From positions 1-64,000 of the forward strand of contig NZ_FOLB01000011.1 in assembly GCF_900112345.1 (NCBI RefSeq): a DNA stretch of 64,000 nt, written 5' to 3'. The position numbers and the translations under genes are program-made. Shown in pieces: positions 23,502 to 31,618 of this stretch; position 1 is the first letter of the stretch, and each line of letters starts with the position of its first letter. The notes beneath the pieces were generated by a model. That model searched no databases and had not been told where the DNA came from. It saw nothing but the letters and a program-made list of their open reading frames with translations. The DNA is from Nocardioides terrae. Lineage in GTDB: Bacteria > Actinomycetota > Actinomycetes > Propionibacteriales > Nocardioidaceae.

Positions 23502-24380
23502 TCACGCCTTGGTCACCACGCAGTCCGAGAGCACGGGCGATCCGTCGCGCTCACCGCCCGCGATGCTCGCCCGCACCACGATCGACTCCTCGCCGTCCCA
23601 GGCCTCGACCCTGATCGACTCGCCGGGGAAGACGATGCCGGAGAACCTGGCGGAGAAGCCGCCGACGCGGGACGGGTCGCGGTCGAGCAGCAGGTCGGTC
23701 ACCTCGCGGAGCACGATCCCGTAGGAGCACAGCCCGTGCAGGATCGGCCGCGGGAAGCCGGCGCGCGCCGCGAAGGCCGGGTCGGCGTGCAGCGGGTTGC
23801 GGTCGCCGCACAGGCGGTAGAGCAGCGCCTGCTGCGGCGAGACGGCGTACGTCGTCTCCGCGTCCGCCGCGCGTTCGGGCACCACGACGGCGGTCGACGG
23901 GCCGCGGTCACCGCCCCAGCCGCCCTCGCCGCGCACGAAGATCGTCGAGGTGACCGTCCACAGGTCCTCGCCGTCGTCGGAGACGGCGGTCCCGGACTGG
24001 ACGATGACGGCCGCCTTGCCCTTGTCCCAGATGTCGCTGACCTCGGTGCGCAGCGTGCCGGAGCCGGCGGTGGGGATCGGCCGGTGCACCTGCACGGACT
24101 GCGCCCCGTGCAGCACCTGGGTCAGGTCGATGTCGATGCCCGGGATGGCGAGGTTCGGCGGCATGGTGCGGTGGAACCCGGGGGCGACGACCCCGAAGGA
24201 GGGCAGCACCTGCAGGTGGTCGTCGTCGAAGGTCAGCCGCAGCGCGGCCGGGTCGACCGGGTCGTCGGCGCGCTGCCCGGCGCCGATCGCCAGGTGGTAG
24301 AGCAGCACGTCGGAGGACGTCCAAGAGAAGGGCAGGTCGGGCAGCGAAGCGCCGATCGCCTGGTCGGGGTCGATGGGCAT
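23502..24380 (-). CDS. MaoC-type (R)-enoyl-CoA hydratase 2
   Basis: A 292-residue double-hotdog protein. The hydratase-2 motif is clear in the second half: LYRLCGDRNPLHADPAFAAR followed by FPRPILHGLCSYG, with the catalytic Asp and His. The first half is the degenerate hotdog, as in eukaryotic-type hydratase 2. It adds water to trans-2-enoyl-CoA to give (R)-3-hydroxyacyl-CoA. ATG 24380 has GGAGGTGA upstream. It forms an operon with the hydrolase at 22768 and is divergent from an acyl-CoA ligase, so a fatty-acid or side-chain degradation role is likely. Confidence 0.86.
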   Translation of the reverse strand: MPIDPDQAIGASLPDLPFSWTSSDVLLYHLAIGAGQRADDPVDPAALRLTFDDDHLQVLPSFGVVAPGFHRTMPPNLAIPGIDIDLTQVLHGAQSVQVHRPIPTAGSGTLRTEVSDIWDKGKAAVIVQSGTAVSDDGEDLWTVTSTIFVRGEGGWGGDRGPSTAVVVPERAADAETTYAVSPQQALLYRLCGDRNPLHADPAFAARAGFPRPILHGLCSYGIVLREVTDLLLDRDPSRVGGFSARFSGIVFPGESIRVEAWDGEESIVVRASIAGGERDGSPVLSDCVVTKA

Positions 24381-24517
24381 CAGGTCACCTCCGGGGTGTC
24401 GGCCGGGATCGAGGAGCCGGTGGCTCGGTCGCAACGTAGCCCACGAGCATCGCCGGCCCTGTCCACGTTCTCGATCAGGTGGTGGACGTGACCGGGGTCA
24501 CAGGCGAGGATCGGCCC

Positions 24518-26167
24518 ATGCACAGCACCATGCAGGACGTTCCGCTGACCATCGGCTCCCTCCTCCTCCACGGCACGACCGTGCACGGCGACTCGGAGGT
24601 CGTCACCGCCACCCCGGACGGGTTGCGCTCGACGTCGTACGCCGAGGTCGGGCGCGAGGCCGCCAGGCTCGCCAGCGGCCTGCGGTCCCTGGGCGTCACG
24701 GGGGACCAGCGCGTCGCCACCTTCCAGTGGAACAACACCGAGCACCTGGTCGCCTACCTTGCGATCCCGTCGATGGGCGCGGTCCTGCACACGCTCAACA
24801 TCCGGCTCTTCCCCGAGCAGCTGGTCTACGTCGCCAACCACGCCGAGGACCGCGTCGTCATCGTCGACGACTCGCTCGTCGGCCTGCTCGCCCCGCACCT
24901 GCCCGCGATGGAGACGGTCACGCACGTGCTTGTCGCGGGCCCCGACGCCGCGTCGGCCGACCTCGACTCGCTGCGCGCCTCCGGCAAGCAGGTCCAGCTG
25001 TACGCCGACCTGCTGGCCGCCCAGCCCGACGAGTTCGACTGGCCGCAGGTGGACGAGCGCGCCGCCGCGGCGATGTGCTACACCAGCGGCACGACCGGGA
25101 ACCCGAAGGGCGTCATCTACAGCCACCGCTCGGCGTGGCTGCACTCGCAGATGATCTGCACCGGCAACGTCGCCGGACTGGACTGGCACGACCGGGTGCT
25201 GCCGATCGTGCCGATGTTCCACGCCAACGCGTGGGGCCTGGCCTACGCGGCGCTGATGAGCGGGGCCTCGCTGTGCATGCCCGACCGGTGGCTGCAGGCC
25301 GAGCCGCTGGTGCGGTTCATGCGGGAGAGCCGGCCCACGATCAGCGGCGCCGTGCCGACGATCTGGAACGACGTCCTGATGTACCTCGACGCCCATCCGG
25401 ACCTCTCCGTCGACTCGATCCGCCGCATCCTCTGCGGCGGCTCCGCCGTCCCGGTGTCGCTGCAGAAGGCGCTCAAGGAGCGGCACGGGCTGGAGGTCCG
25501 GCAGGCCTGGGGGATGACCGAGACCTCGCCGGTGGCCAGCGCGGCCGGCGTACCGCTCGGGGTGTCGGGGGAGGAGGAGTGGCGCTACCGGGGCGGCCAG
25601 GGCCGGCTGGTGTGCGGCGTCGAGGCCAGGATCACCGCCGACGACGGCACCGTGCTGCCCAGCGACGGCGAGGCGGTCGGCGAGCTCGAGGTGCGCGGGC
25701 CGTGGGTCACCGGCGCCTACTACAGCTCCGACGACCCCGAGGTCACCGCGAAGTTCCACGAGGGCTGGCTGCGCACGGGCGACGTGGGGATGGTCGACCC
25801 TCTCGGCTACATCACCCTCACCGACCGCGCCAAGGACGTGATCAAGTCCGGCGGCGAGTGGATCTCCTCGGTCGAGCTCGAGAACGCCCTGATGGCGCAC
25901 CCGGACGTGGTCGAGGCCGCCGTCGTCGGCATCCCCGACGAGAAGTGGCAGGAGCGCCCGCTCGCCTCGGTCGTGCTCAGGCCCGGGTCGACGGTCGGCG
26001 CCGCGGACCTGCGCGACTACCTCGGGGCGGAGTTCGCGAAGTGGCAGCTGCCCGACGCCTGGTGCTTCATCGAGCAGATCCCGCGCACGTCGGTGGGGAA
26101 GTTCGACAAGAAGGTCCTGCGCCGCGAGTACGCCGATGGGCGGCTCGAGGTGACCAGCCCGGAGTGA
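24518..26167 (+). CDS. Fatty acyl-CoA ligase (AMP-binding), complete
   Basis: A 549-residue adenylate-forming enzyme that would activate a fatty acid to its CoA thioester with ATP. Motif A3 is [21 protein letters not shown]5 is [12 protein letters not shown]7 is [12 protein letters not shown] and the hinge is [19 protein letters not shown]. The C-terminal catalytic Lys is in [16 protein letters not shown]. The length is normal for medium/long-chain ligases. ATG 24518 has GAGGA upstream; an in-frame GTG at 24479 does not. It is divergent from the MaoC gene and converges on a truncated relative. Confidence 0.9.
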   Translation: MHSTMQDVPLTIGSLLLHGTTVHGDSEVVTATPDGLRSTSYAEVGREAARLASGLRSLGVTGDQRVATFQWNNTEHLVAYLAIPSMGAVLHTLNIRLFPEQLVYVANHAEDRVVIVDDSLVGLLAPHLPAMETVTHVLVAGPDAASADLDSLRASGKQVQLYADLLAAQPDEFDWPQVDERAAAAMCYTSGTTGNPKGVIYSHRSAWLHSQMICTGNVAGLDWHDRVLPIVPMFHANAWGLAYAALMSGASLCMPDRWLQAEPLVRFMRESRPTISGAVPTIWNDVLMYLDAHPDLSVDSIRRILCGGSAVPVSLQKALKERHGLEVRQAWGMTETSPVASAAGVPLGVSGEEEWRYRGGQGRLVCGVEARITADDGTVLPSDGEAVGELEVRGPWVTGAYYSSDDPEVTAKFHEGWLRTGDVGMVDPLGYITLTDRAKDVIKSGGEWISSVELENALMAHPDVVEAAVVGIPDEKWQERPLASVVLRPGSTVGAADLRDYLGAEFAKWQLPDAWCFIEQIPRTSVGKFDKKVLRREYADGRLEVTSPE

Positions 26168-26170
26168 TCC

Positions 26171-26194
26171 GGCCCGGACTACCTCGCCCGGGCC
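26171..26194. terminator. Terminator-like hairpin between convergent ligase genes
   Basis: GGCCCGG (26171-26177) pairs with CCGGGCC (26188-26194) around a 10-base loop that holds the stop codon of the leftward ligase. It lies within 30 bases of both stops. Confidence 0.5.
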
Positions 26195-27405
26195 CCGAGC
26201 CGGTCGGTGATCCGCAGGTTGCCGTCCTCGTCGAGGACGCCGACGTCGCCGGTGTGCAGCCAGCCGTCCGCGTCGATCGCCTCGGCGGTGCCGACCGGGT
26301 CGTCGAAGTAGCCGCGCATCACGAAGTCACCGCGCAGCAGGAGCTCACCGGCGCCGTCGTCGCCGGGGGAGTCCACGCGGGCCTCCATCCCGGGCACCGG
26401 GCGGCCGCGGGTGGCCGCGACCGTCTCGGCGCTGTCGCCCTGGCGGCCCATCGTCGCGACGGCGGCCTCAGGCGTCGCGAGGGCGGTGACCACGGTCTTG
26501 ATGCCGAGACCCTCGGGCTTGGGCGCACGCATCTGCTCGACGAGCTCGACCGGCACGACCGCCGCGCTGGTCACCGCCAGGCGCACGCTCGACAGGTCGC
26601 GCTGGGCGCGGCCGGGCGCGGCCAGGAGGGACTCGTAGATCGCCGGCGCTCCGGGCAGGACGGTGATCCGCTGCCGCTCGATCAGGTCCATCGCCGACTC
26701 GACGTCGAAGCTCGCGAAGGGGTGGAGGGTCGAGCCGCTGAGCAGGCCGGCGACGATGCCGGCCTTGTAGCCCAGGGCCGAGGAGAACGGGTTGACCGCG
26801 AGGTAGCGGTCGTGGCTGTTGAGGCCGCCCAGCTGCGACCACGTCCTGGCCACGCCGACGGTCTGCCGGTGCGCGCTCATGGCGCCCTTGGGGTGGCCGG
26901 TCGCCCCCGAGGTGAAGAGGACGTCGGCGATGTCGTCGGGGCCGACGGAACGGGCCACCTCGTCGGTGGACTCGTCGGCATCGACTCCGAGGTCGGCGAG
27001 GTCGGTGATGTCGACGACCCGGGTGCCCGGCAGGTCGGCGGCCTCGGTCAGCTCGTCGACCCGGCGCCGGTCGAGGTCGGCGTCGCCCACCACGACCAGG
27101 GTCGGGCCGGTTCGCTCGACGAGGTCGGCGGCCTCGCGGCCGGTGCATCCGGTGTCGACCGGCACCAGCGTCCCGCCCGCATAGCTGACGGCGAGCGCCG
27201 CGATCACCCAGTCGATGCTGTTGGGCGCCCACACGCACACCCGGTCGCCGGGCGCCATCCCACGGGCCGCGTAGCCGGCGGCGGTACTGCGCACCTCACG
27301 CAGGAGGCCGGCGAAGGTGAGGACGCGGCTCCCCTCGGCGTACGCCGGCTTGGACCCGAACCTCTCGGCTGCTGCGACCAGCGCCGCGGGGATGGTGTCG
27401 ACCAC
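26179..27405 (-). CDS. Acyl-CoA ligase (AMP-binding) lacking the C-terminal domain
   Basis: A 408-residue AMP-binding protein, about 90-110 residues short. It keeps the ATP motif VLFTSGATGHPKGAMSAHRQ, GELLLRGDFVMRGYFDDP and GWLHTGDVGVLDEDGNLRIT. It ends DRLGARAR at the hinge, just where the C-terminal domain with the catalytic Lys should start. It could still bind ATP and substrate, but adenylation and CoA transfer should be badly affected. The A5 region TALATPEAAVAT is unlike the usual YGxTE. GTG 27405 has AAGGAGG six bases upstream. It resembles FadD3-type ligases. No missing domain lies downstream in another frame, because the complete ligase starts there. Confidence 0.75.
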   Translation of the reverse strand: MVDTIPAALVAAAERFGSKPAYAEGSRVLTFAGLLREVRSTAAGYAARGMAPGDRVCVWAPNSIDWVIAALAVSYAGGTLVPVDTGCTGREAADLVERTGPTLVVVGDADLDRRRVDELTEAADLPGTRVVDITDLADLGVDADESTDEVARSVGPDDIADVLFTSGATGHPKGAMSAHRQTVGVARTWSQLGGLNSHDRYLAVNPFSSALGYKAGIVAGLLSGSTLHPFASFDVESAMDLIERQRITVLPGAPAIYESLLAAPGRAQRDLSSVRLAVTSAAVVPVELVEQMRAPKPEGLGIKTVVTALATPEAAVATMGRQGDSAETVAATRGRPVPGMEARVDSPGDDGAGELLLRGDFVMRGYFDDPVGTAEAIDADGWLHTGDVGVLDEDGNLRITDRLGARAR

Positions 27406-27428
27406 ACTCAACCTCCTTGTCCGGCCGA

Positions 27429-27444
27429 CCAAACACGTGCTTGG
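27429..27444. promoter_or_regulatory. Palindromic TetR-type operator upstream of the truncated ligase
   Basis: CCAAACACGTGCTTGG is a 16-base palindrome with one mismatched pair, 24 bases upstream of GTG 27405. CAAGCA/TGCTTG half-sites of this type are common TetR operators in front of actinobacterial fatty-acid and steroid degradation genes. The cognate regulator is not in the window. Confidence 0.5.
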
Positions 27445-27483
27445 CGGCTACCGTTCCCGTATCCGAGCGGGAGAGGAACAGTG

Positions 27484-27603
27484 ATGACAGCACGGTACTC
27501 GCGGGCTGCCGTCGATCTGCGATCGGAGAAGACCGAGGCCATGGTGCGCCTCTCCTGCGCCACCATCGACCGGCGCCGCCCGGACGTGACGGATTTCGGC
27601 TAG
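27484..27603 (+). CDS. 39-residue ORF of unknown function
   Basis: A short frame from ATG 27484 with GGGAGAGGAAC upstream, beginning MTARYSRAAVDLRSEKTEAM. No family was recognised. Its TAG overlaps the stop of the leftward reductase in a shared CTAG. It could be a small protein divergent from the ligase under the palindrome at 27429, or chance. Confidence 0.28.
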   Translation: MTARYSRAAVDLRSEKTEAMVRLSCATIDRRRPDVTDFG

Positions 27604-28781
27604 GAGGTCAGGCCGCCGACCCGCGAGCGGATCTCGTCGATCGCGTCCCAGTCGTTGACGTGCATGCCGGCGACGACGCGCTCCCCGTCGGCCTCGCTGC
27701 GCAGCCACCAGGCACGGAAGTTCAGCCCGGGCACGTCGCCCTCGACGACGACGCGGTCGAACCCGTCCGGACCGGCGTTGCCGACGTACTCCATGCCGAG
27801 GTCGTACTGGTCGGTGAAGAAGTAGGGGAGCGCGTCGGCGACCTCCGCGCCGCCGGCCAGGTTGGCGCCGGCGACCTTGCCGTGCTTGATGGCGGTGTCC
27901 CAGTGCTCCACCCGCAACGGGTGGCCCAGCACGGGGTGGTCGGCGTTGGCGACGTCGCCGGCGGCGAAGACGTCGGGCGCCGACGCGCGCAGCGCGCTGT
28001 CGGTCCGGACGCCGTTGTCCACGGTCAGGCCGGCCGCCTCGGCGAGCTCTGTGGCCGGGACGGCGCCGACCCCGACGACGAGGTGGTCGACCTCGAATCG
28101 CCCTCCGTCGGCCAGCTCGACGACCGCGCCGGCGCCCGCCGACGTGATCCGCTCGACCCGCACGCCGGTGCGCAGGTCGACGCCGTGGCGCCGGTGCAGG
28201 TCGGCGAAGATCTCCGCGACCGTGCCGCCGAGCACGTTGAGGAGCGGCTGCTCGAGCGCCTCGAGGACCGTCACCGAGGCGCCCGCCTCACGCGCGGCGG
28301 CGGCGACCTCGAGACCGATCCAGCCGCCGCCGATGATGCCGATGCGCCGGTCGGGCCGCAGCTGCTCGCGCAGGGCGGTGGAGTCCTCGAACGTGCGCAG
28401 GTAGGTCACCGGTGCGCCGCTGTCGTCGGCCAGGGCGAGTCGTCGAGGCCGCGCGCCGGTGGCCAGCAGCAGGCTGCGGTAGCCGAGCTCGCCATCGCGG
28501 GTGAGGACGGTGCGGTTCGCCGGGTCGATCGCCTCGACGCGGGTCCCGGTGCGTACGTCGACGTCGTGCTCGTCGTACCAGGCGCGGTCGTGGACGAGGG
28601 AGCCGTCGGGAGCGTCCTTGCCCATCAGGTAGCCCTTGGAGAGCGGCGGGCGCTCGTAGGGCAGTCGCGGCTCGTCGGTGAGCGCGACCAGCGGCCCGGT
28701 GTAGCCCCGCTCGCGCAGCTCGGTGATGGCGGTGCCGGCGGCCAGGCCGCCGCCCACCACGACGATCGGAGCGGTGCTCAT
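27600..28781 (-). CDS. FAD-dependent NAD(P)H:ferredoxin/rubredoxin-type reductase
   Basis: A 393-residue oxidoreductase of the ferredoxin reductase (oxygenase reductase) family. FAD site: IVVVGGGLAAGTAITELRER. NAD(P) site: IGIIGGGWIGLEVAAAAREA. Second FAD segment: DVFAAGDVANADHPVLG. The C-terminal reductase domain (YDLGMEYVGNAGP to the end) closes the fold. It passes electrons from NAD(P)H to a ferredoxin or a similar carrier. No ferredoxin gene adjoins it. Its start overlaps the folE stop (ATGA), so it is translated together with folE, which is an uncommon pairing. Confidence 0.85.
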   Translation of the reverse strand: MSTAPIVVVGGGLAAGTAITELRERGYTGPLVALTDEPRLPYERPPLSKGYLMGKDAPDGSLVHDRAWYDEHDVDVRTGTRVEAIDPANRTVLTRDGELGYRSLLLATGARPRRLALADDSGAPVTYLRTFEDSTALREQLRPDRRIGIIGGGWIGLEVAAAAREAGASVTVLEALEQPLLNVLGGTVAEIFADLHRRHGVDLRTGVRVERITSAGAGAVVELADGGRFEVDHLVVGVGAVPATELAEAAGLTVDNGVRTDSALRASAPDVFAAGDVANADHPVLGHPLRVEHWDTAIKHGKVAGANLAGGAEVADALPYFFTDQYDLGMEYVGNAGPDGFDRVVVEGDVPGLNFRAWWLRSEADGERVVAGMHVNDWDAIDEIRSRVGGLTS

Positions 28782-29413
28782 CGTCCCGACCTCCCGTCGC
28801 GGGCGAGGGCGAGGAACTCGGCGCGGGCCGCGGCGTCCTCGCGCAGCCGGCCGCGGAGCGTGGACGTCGTGGTCCGCGCACCCGTCGCCCGGGCGCCGCG
28901 CAGGCTCATGCAGCTGTGCTCGGCCTCGATGACCACGCCGACGCCGAGCGGTGCGAGCCGATCGTGCAGGTGGTCGGCGATCTGGGCGGTCAGCCGCTCC
29001 TGGGTCTGGGCGCGGCGGGCGAAGAAGTCGACGGTGCGGGCGAACTTCGACAGGCCGAGGATGCGCTCACCCGGCAGGTAGCCGACATGGGCGACACCGG
29101 TGAACGGAAGCAGGTGGTGCTCGCACAGCGAGCGCACCGGGATGTCGGAGACGAGCACGAGCTCGTCGTACGACGCGGCGTTGTCGAAGGTGGTGAGGTC
29201 GAACTCCGGGACGGTGAGGAGCTCGGCGTAGGCATGCACGAGGCGCCGCGGCGTCTCGAACATGTCCTCGCCGTCGATCGGCAGCCCGAGCGCCGCGAGC
29301 ATGTCGGCGGCGGCACGCTCGGCGGCGACCAGGTCGACCGCGGCGGGCTCGTGGGTGATGCGCAGCCGCGAGTGGCTGGGCTCGACGCTCGGGTCGATGG
29401 TTGCGTGGGACAC
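28778..29413 (-). CDS. folE: GTP cyclohydrolase I (FolE, type IA)
   Basis: A 211-residue enzyme that opens the folate/pterin pathway by converting GTP to dihydroneopterin triphosphate in the cytoplasm. Zinc ligands are visible in SLCEHHLLPF (Cys97, His100) and AEHSCMSLRG (Cys168). GERILGLSKFARTVDFFARR and the QTQERLTAQIA segment are standard. GTG 29413 has GGCGAGGAGG upstream. It is coupled to an FAD reductase downstream and lies opposite an Fe-S-type regulator, not in a folate operon. It may be a second, conditionally used copy; that is inference, since the rest of the genome is not seen. Confidence 0.9.
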   Translation of the reverse strand: MSHATIDPSVEPSHSRLRITHEPAAVDLVAAERAAADMLAALGLPIDGEDMFETPRRLVHAYAELLTVPEFDLTTFDNAASYDELVLVSDIPVRSLCEHHLLPFTGVAHVGYLPGERILGLSKFARTVDFFARRAQTQERLTAQIADHLHDRLAPLGVGVVIEAEHSCMSLRGARATGARTTTSTLRGRLREDAAARAEFLALARDGRSGR

Positions 29414-29433
29414 GGTCCCCTCCTCGCCATGAG

Positions 29434-29463
29434 TTCTAAATGCTAGTAGCGTGACCGTTAGAA
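29434..29463. promoter_or_regulatory. Inverted repeat between folE and the SufR-like gene
   Basis: TTCTAA (29434-29439) and TTAGAA (29458-29463) form an inverted repeat with an 18-base spacer in the 73-base space between divergent starts. This AT-rich spot is unusual for the region and is a candidate binding site for the adjacent regulator. Confidence 0.42.
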
Positions 29464-29486
29464 ACGTCGTCGTCAAGGGAGGTGCC

Positions 29487-30149
29487 ATGTCCGAGGCCTA
29501 CGCGGCGCTGGGCGCTCTCGCCGACCCGGTGCGCCGCCGCCTCTACGACTTCGTCGCCGGCCGGTCCGACGCCGTCAGTCGGGAGCAGGCCGCAGCCGGG
29601 TCCGACGTGCCCCTGCACTCGGCGCGCTTCCACCTGGACCGTCTCGTCGAGGCCGGCCTGCTCGACGTCGAGCACCGCCGGATGTCCGGTCGCAGCGGGC
29701 CCGGCGCCGGACGGCCGGCGAAGCTCTACCGGCGCTCAGCGGCCGAGGTGGAGGTGTCGCTGCCGCCCCGCCGCTACGACGTGGTGGGGTCGGTGCTCGC
29801 GGCCGCTGTGGAACGGTCGCTGGGAGGCGGCGACCTGCCGGCGGCCCTCACCCAGGAGGCGCACGCGGCCGGGCGCGCGGACGGCGCCGGCTGCCGCGTC
29901 GAGGGCGCGGAGACCGAGCGGTGCGCCGCCGTGCTCGCCGGCCGGGGGTTCGAGCCGAGCGCCGACGACGACGGGCTGGTGCTGCGCAACTGTCCCTTCG
30001 ACGCACTCGCGCGCCAGCACACCGCGCTCGTGTGCGGGCTCAACCACGACTACGTCGACGGGGTGCTCGAGGGCCTCGATGCCCGCTCCCTGCACGCGCG
30101 GCTGGACCCCGCCGACGACCGGTGCTGCGTGCGGCTCGACGCCCGCTGA
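29487..30149 (+). CDS. SufR-like winged-helix regulator with four-Cys cluster site
   Basis: A 220-residue regulator. Residues 1-65 form an ArsR/SufR-like winged helix (LADPVRRRLYDFVAGRSDAV, then DVPLHSARFHLDRLVEAGLL). The C-terminal domain has NCPFDALARQHTALVCGLNH with Cys169 and Cys183 and ends DRCCVRLD with Cys213 and Cys214, the arrangement seen in SufR-type Fe-S-sensing repressors. ATG 29487 has AAGGGAGG upstream. It is divergent from folE and its reductase. I infer that it controls them and itself in response to iron-sulfur or redox state. No suf genes are in the window. Confidence 0.8.
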   Translation: MSEAYAALGALADPVRRRLYDFVAGRSDAVSREQAAAGSDVPLHSARFHLDRLVEAGLLDVEHRRMSGRSGPGAGRPAKLYRRSAAEVEVSLPPRRYDVVGSVLAAAVERSLGGGDLPAALTQEAHAAGRADGAGCRVEGAETERCAAVLAGRGFEPSADDDGLVLRNCPFDALARQHTALVCGLNHDYVDGVLEGLDARSLHARLDPADDRCCVRLDAR

Positions 30150-30182
30150 CCGCTCCCGGCAGATGGCGGCAGGATGGAGCCC

Positions 30183-30734
30183 ATGGCGCTGCCCACCCCC
30201 ACGCTGTCCACCGGCCGTCTGCGGCTGCGTCCCGTCACCGAGGCGGATGCCGACGACCTCTTCGCGCTCCACAGCGACGCCCACGTGCTGCGCTACTGGG
30301 ACTCGCCGCCGTGGACCGATCGGGCCCGTGCCGAGCGGTTCCTGGCGGTCTCCCGGCAGATCGCCGAGGACGGCACCGGGTCCCGCGTGGTCATCGAGCG
30401 AGCGTCCGACGGCGCCTTCGTCGGCTGGATCACCGTCTGGGGGTGGAACCCGGACCACCGCAGCGCGTCGCTCGGCTACTGCCTCGCCGAGGCGGCCTGG
30501 GGGCAGGGCTACGCCACCGAGGCGGCGCGTGCCGTGCTGCAGTGGGCTTTCGACACCCTCGACCTCAACCGGGTCCAGGCCGAGACCGACACCCGCAACC
30601 TGGCCTCCGCCCGCGTCCTGGAGAAGCTCGGCTTCGTTCGGGAAGGGACGCTGCGGGAGAACTGCATCGTCAACGGCGACGTGTCGGACTCGTGGGTCTT
30701 CGGGCTGCTCGCGCGCGACTGGCGCCCCGAGTGA
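30183..30734 (+). CDS. GNAT N-acetyltransferase, RimJ/RimL-like
   Basis: A 183-residue acetyltransferase that moves acetyl from acetyl-CoA to an amine, possibly a protein N-terminus. The opening STGRLRLRPVTEADADDLFA, the acetyl-CoA loop YCLAEAAWGQGYATEAARAV and the C-terminal TDTRNLASARVLEKLGFVRE are the usual RimJ/RimL marks. The start is ATG 30183, with GGAG upstream inside an alternative start at 30174. Substrate unknown. Confidence 0.86.
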   Translation: MALPTPTLSTGRLRLRPVTEADADDLFALHSDAHVLRYWDSPPWTDRARAERFLAVSRQIAEDGTGSRVVIERASDGAFVGWITVWGWNPDHRSASLGYCLAEAAWGQGYATEAARAVLQWAFDTLDLNRVQAETDTRNLASARVLEKLGFVREGTLRENCIVNGDVSDSWVFGLLARDWRPE

Positions 30735-30753
30735 CCCGGTGCTGACAGGTCGC

Positions 30754-30918
30754 TCACCCCTCGGAGAGCCCCATCTCCTCGCCCCGGCCCGCCTCCGCGG
30801 CCAGTCCGTCGCCCTCGGCCCGGGCGTCGAGCTCCTCGTCGACGTCGGCGATCTCCTGCCGCTCGGTGTCGGGGTCGTGCTCGGGCGTCGAGCGCTTCTC
30901 GTCGCTGGTCTCACTCAC
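30754..30918 (-). CDS. 54-residue acidic small protein
   Basis: A very acidic, low-complexity product from GTG 30918 (GAGGAG upstream), with segments such as EHDPDTERQEIADVDEELDA. No cysteines, no membrane helix, likely disordered. It converges on the acetyltransferase and is divergent from the DUF2243 gene. No family recognised. Confidence 0.5.
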   Translation of the reverse strand: MSETSDEKRSTPEHDPDTERQEIADVDEELDARAEGDGLAAEAGRGEEMGLSEG

Positions 30919-31013
30919 GGCGTCTCCTCGGTCGGCGGTGGCTGCAACTGGTGGGCCGCACGCCAGGCTGGTACCCCGTCGTTCCGAATGTCCGTCATGG
31001 GGCACCGTGCGGG

Positions 31014-31508
31014 ATGGGCCGCTACGTCGTCACCGCAGAGCCGCCGTCGCGTGCCGCCGGACTGATGTACGGCATCGGGTTGGGCGGCTTCGTGGACGGG
31101 ATCGTGCTGCACCAGCTGCTGCAGTGGCACCACATGCTGAGCGACGTGGCGAAGTACCCGCCCGACACCGTCGCCGGCCTCGAGGTCAACACGATCGCCG
31201 ACGGCTACTTCCACGTGGTGAGCTGGATGTTCGTGCTCGGCGCCTCGATCGTGACCCTCGCCCAGTGGCGGCAGGGTCGGCTCCCGCCGAGCTGGAGCTT
31301 CCACTTCGGTGGCGTCCTGGCCGGGTGGGGGCTGTTCAACGTGGTCGAGGGACTGGTCGACCACCAGATCCTCGGCATCCACCACGTGCGCGACGACCTG
31401 GGCGGTCCGCTGTCCTGGGACCTCGGCTTCCTGGCGTTCGGGGCGCTGCTCGCCGTCGTGGGCTGGTTGCTGCAGCGCGGGGGCGGGAGCGCGATCCGAC
31501 AGTCCTAG
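31014..31508 (+). CDS. DUF2243-like four-helix membrane protein
   Basis: A 164-residue membrane protein with four hydrophobic segments. Its histidine-rich patches, DGIVLHQLLQWHHMLSD, ADGYFHVVSW and VDHQILGIHHVRDD, are conserved features of the DUF2243 family and could bind metal or heme; no function is established. The start is ATG 31014 with a weak GGGA just before it. It stands alone on the strand, followed by an ECF41-type promoter for the next gene. Confidence 0.78.
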   Translation: MGRYVVTAEPPSRAAGLMYGIGLGGFVDGIVLHQLLQWHHMLSDVAKYPPDTVAGLEVNTIADGYFHVVSWMFVLGASIVTLAQWRQGRLPPSWSFHFGGVLAGWGLFNVVEGLVDHQILGIHHVRDDLGGPLSWDLGFLAFGALLAVVGWLLQRGGGSAIRQS

Positions 31509-31550
31509 GCTGCTGGCCGAGGAGCCGAGCGGTCGGCTCTCACGGTCGGC

Positions 31551-31577
31551 TGTCACATTCCGTGCGCCACGGCCGTC
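31551..31577 (+). promoter_or_regulatory. ECF41-type promoter, perfect consensus match
   Basis: TGTCACA (31551-31557), exactly 16 bases, CGTC (31574-31577). Both boxes agree fully with the ECF41 consensus as I recall it. The start would be near 31584, leaving a 35-base leader with AAGGAGAG before ATG 31619. This is the best of seven copies in the window. Confidence 0.72.
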
Positions 31578-31618
31578 GACCGGTCGAAGCATCACGATCC
31601 CGACCAAGGAGAGCAGCC

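Noticed and set aside
24373-27603. Plus-strand frame of 1076 codons overlapping both ligases
   Set aside because: Out of frame with the recognised ligase and antisense to the other; only its last 39 codons have any ribosome-site support.
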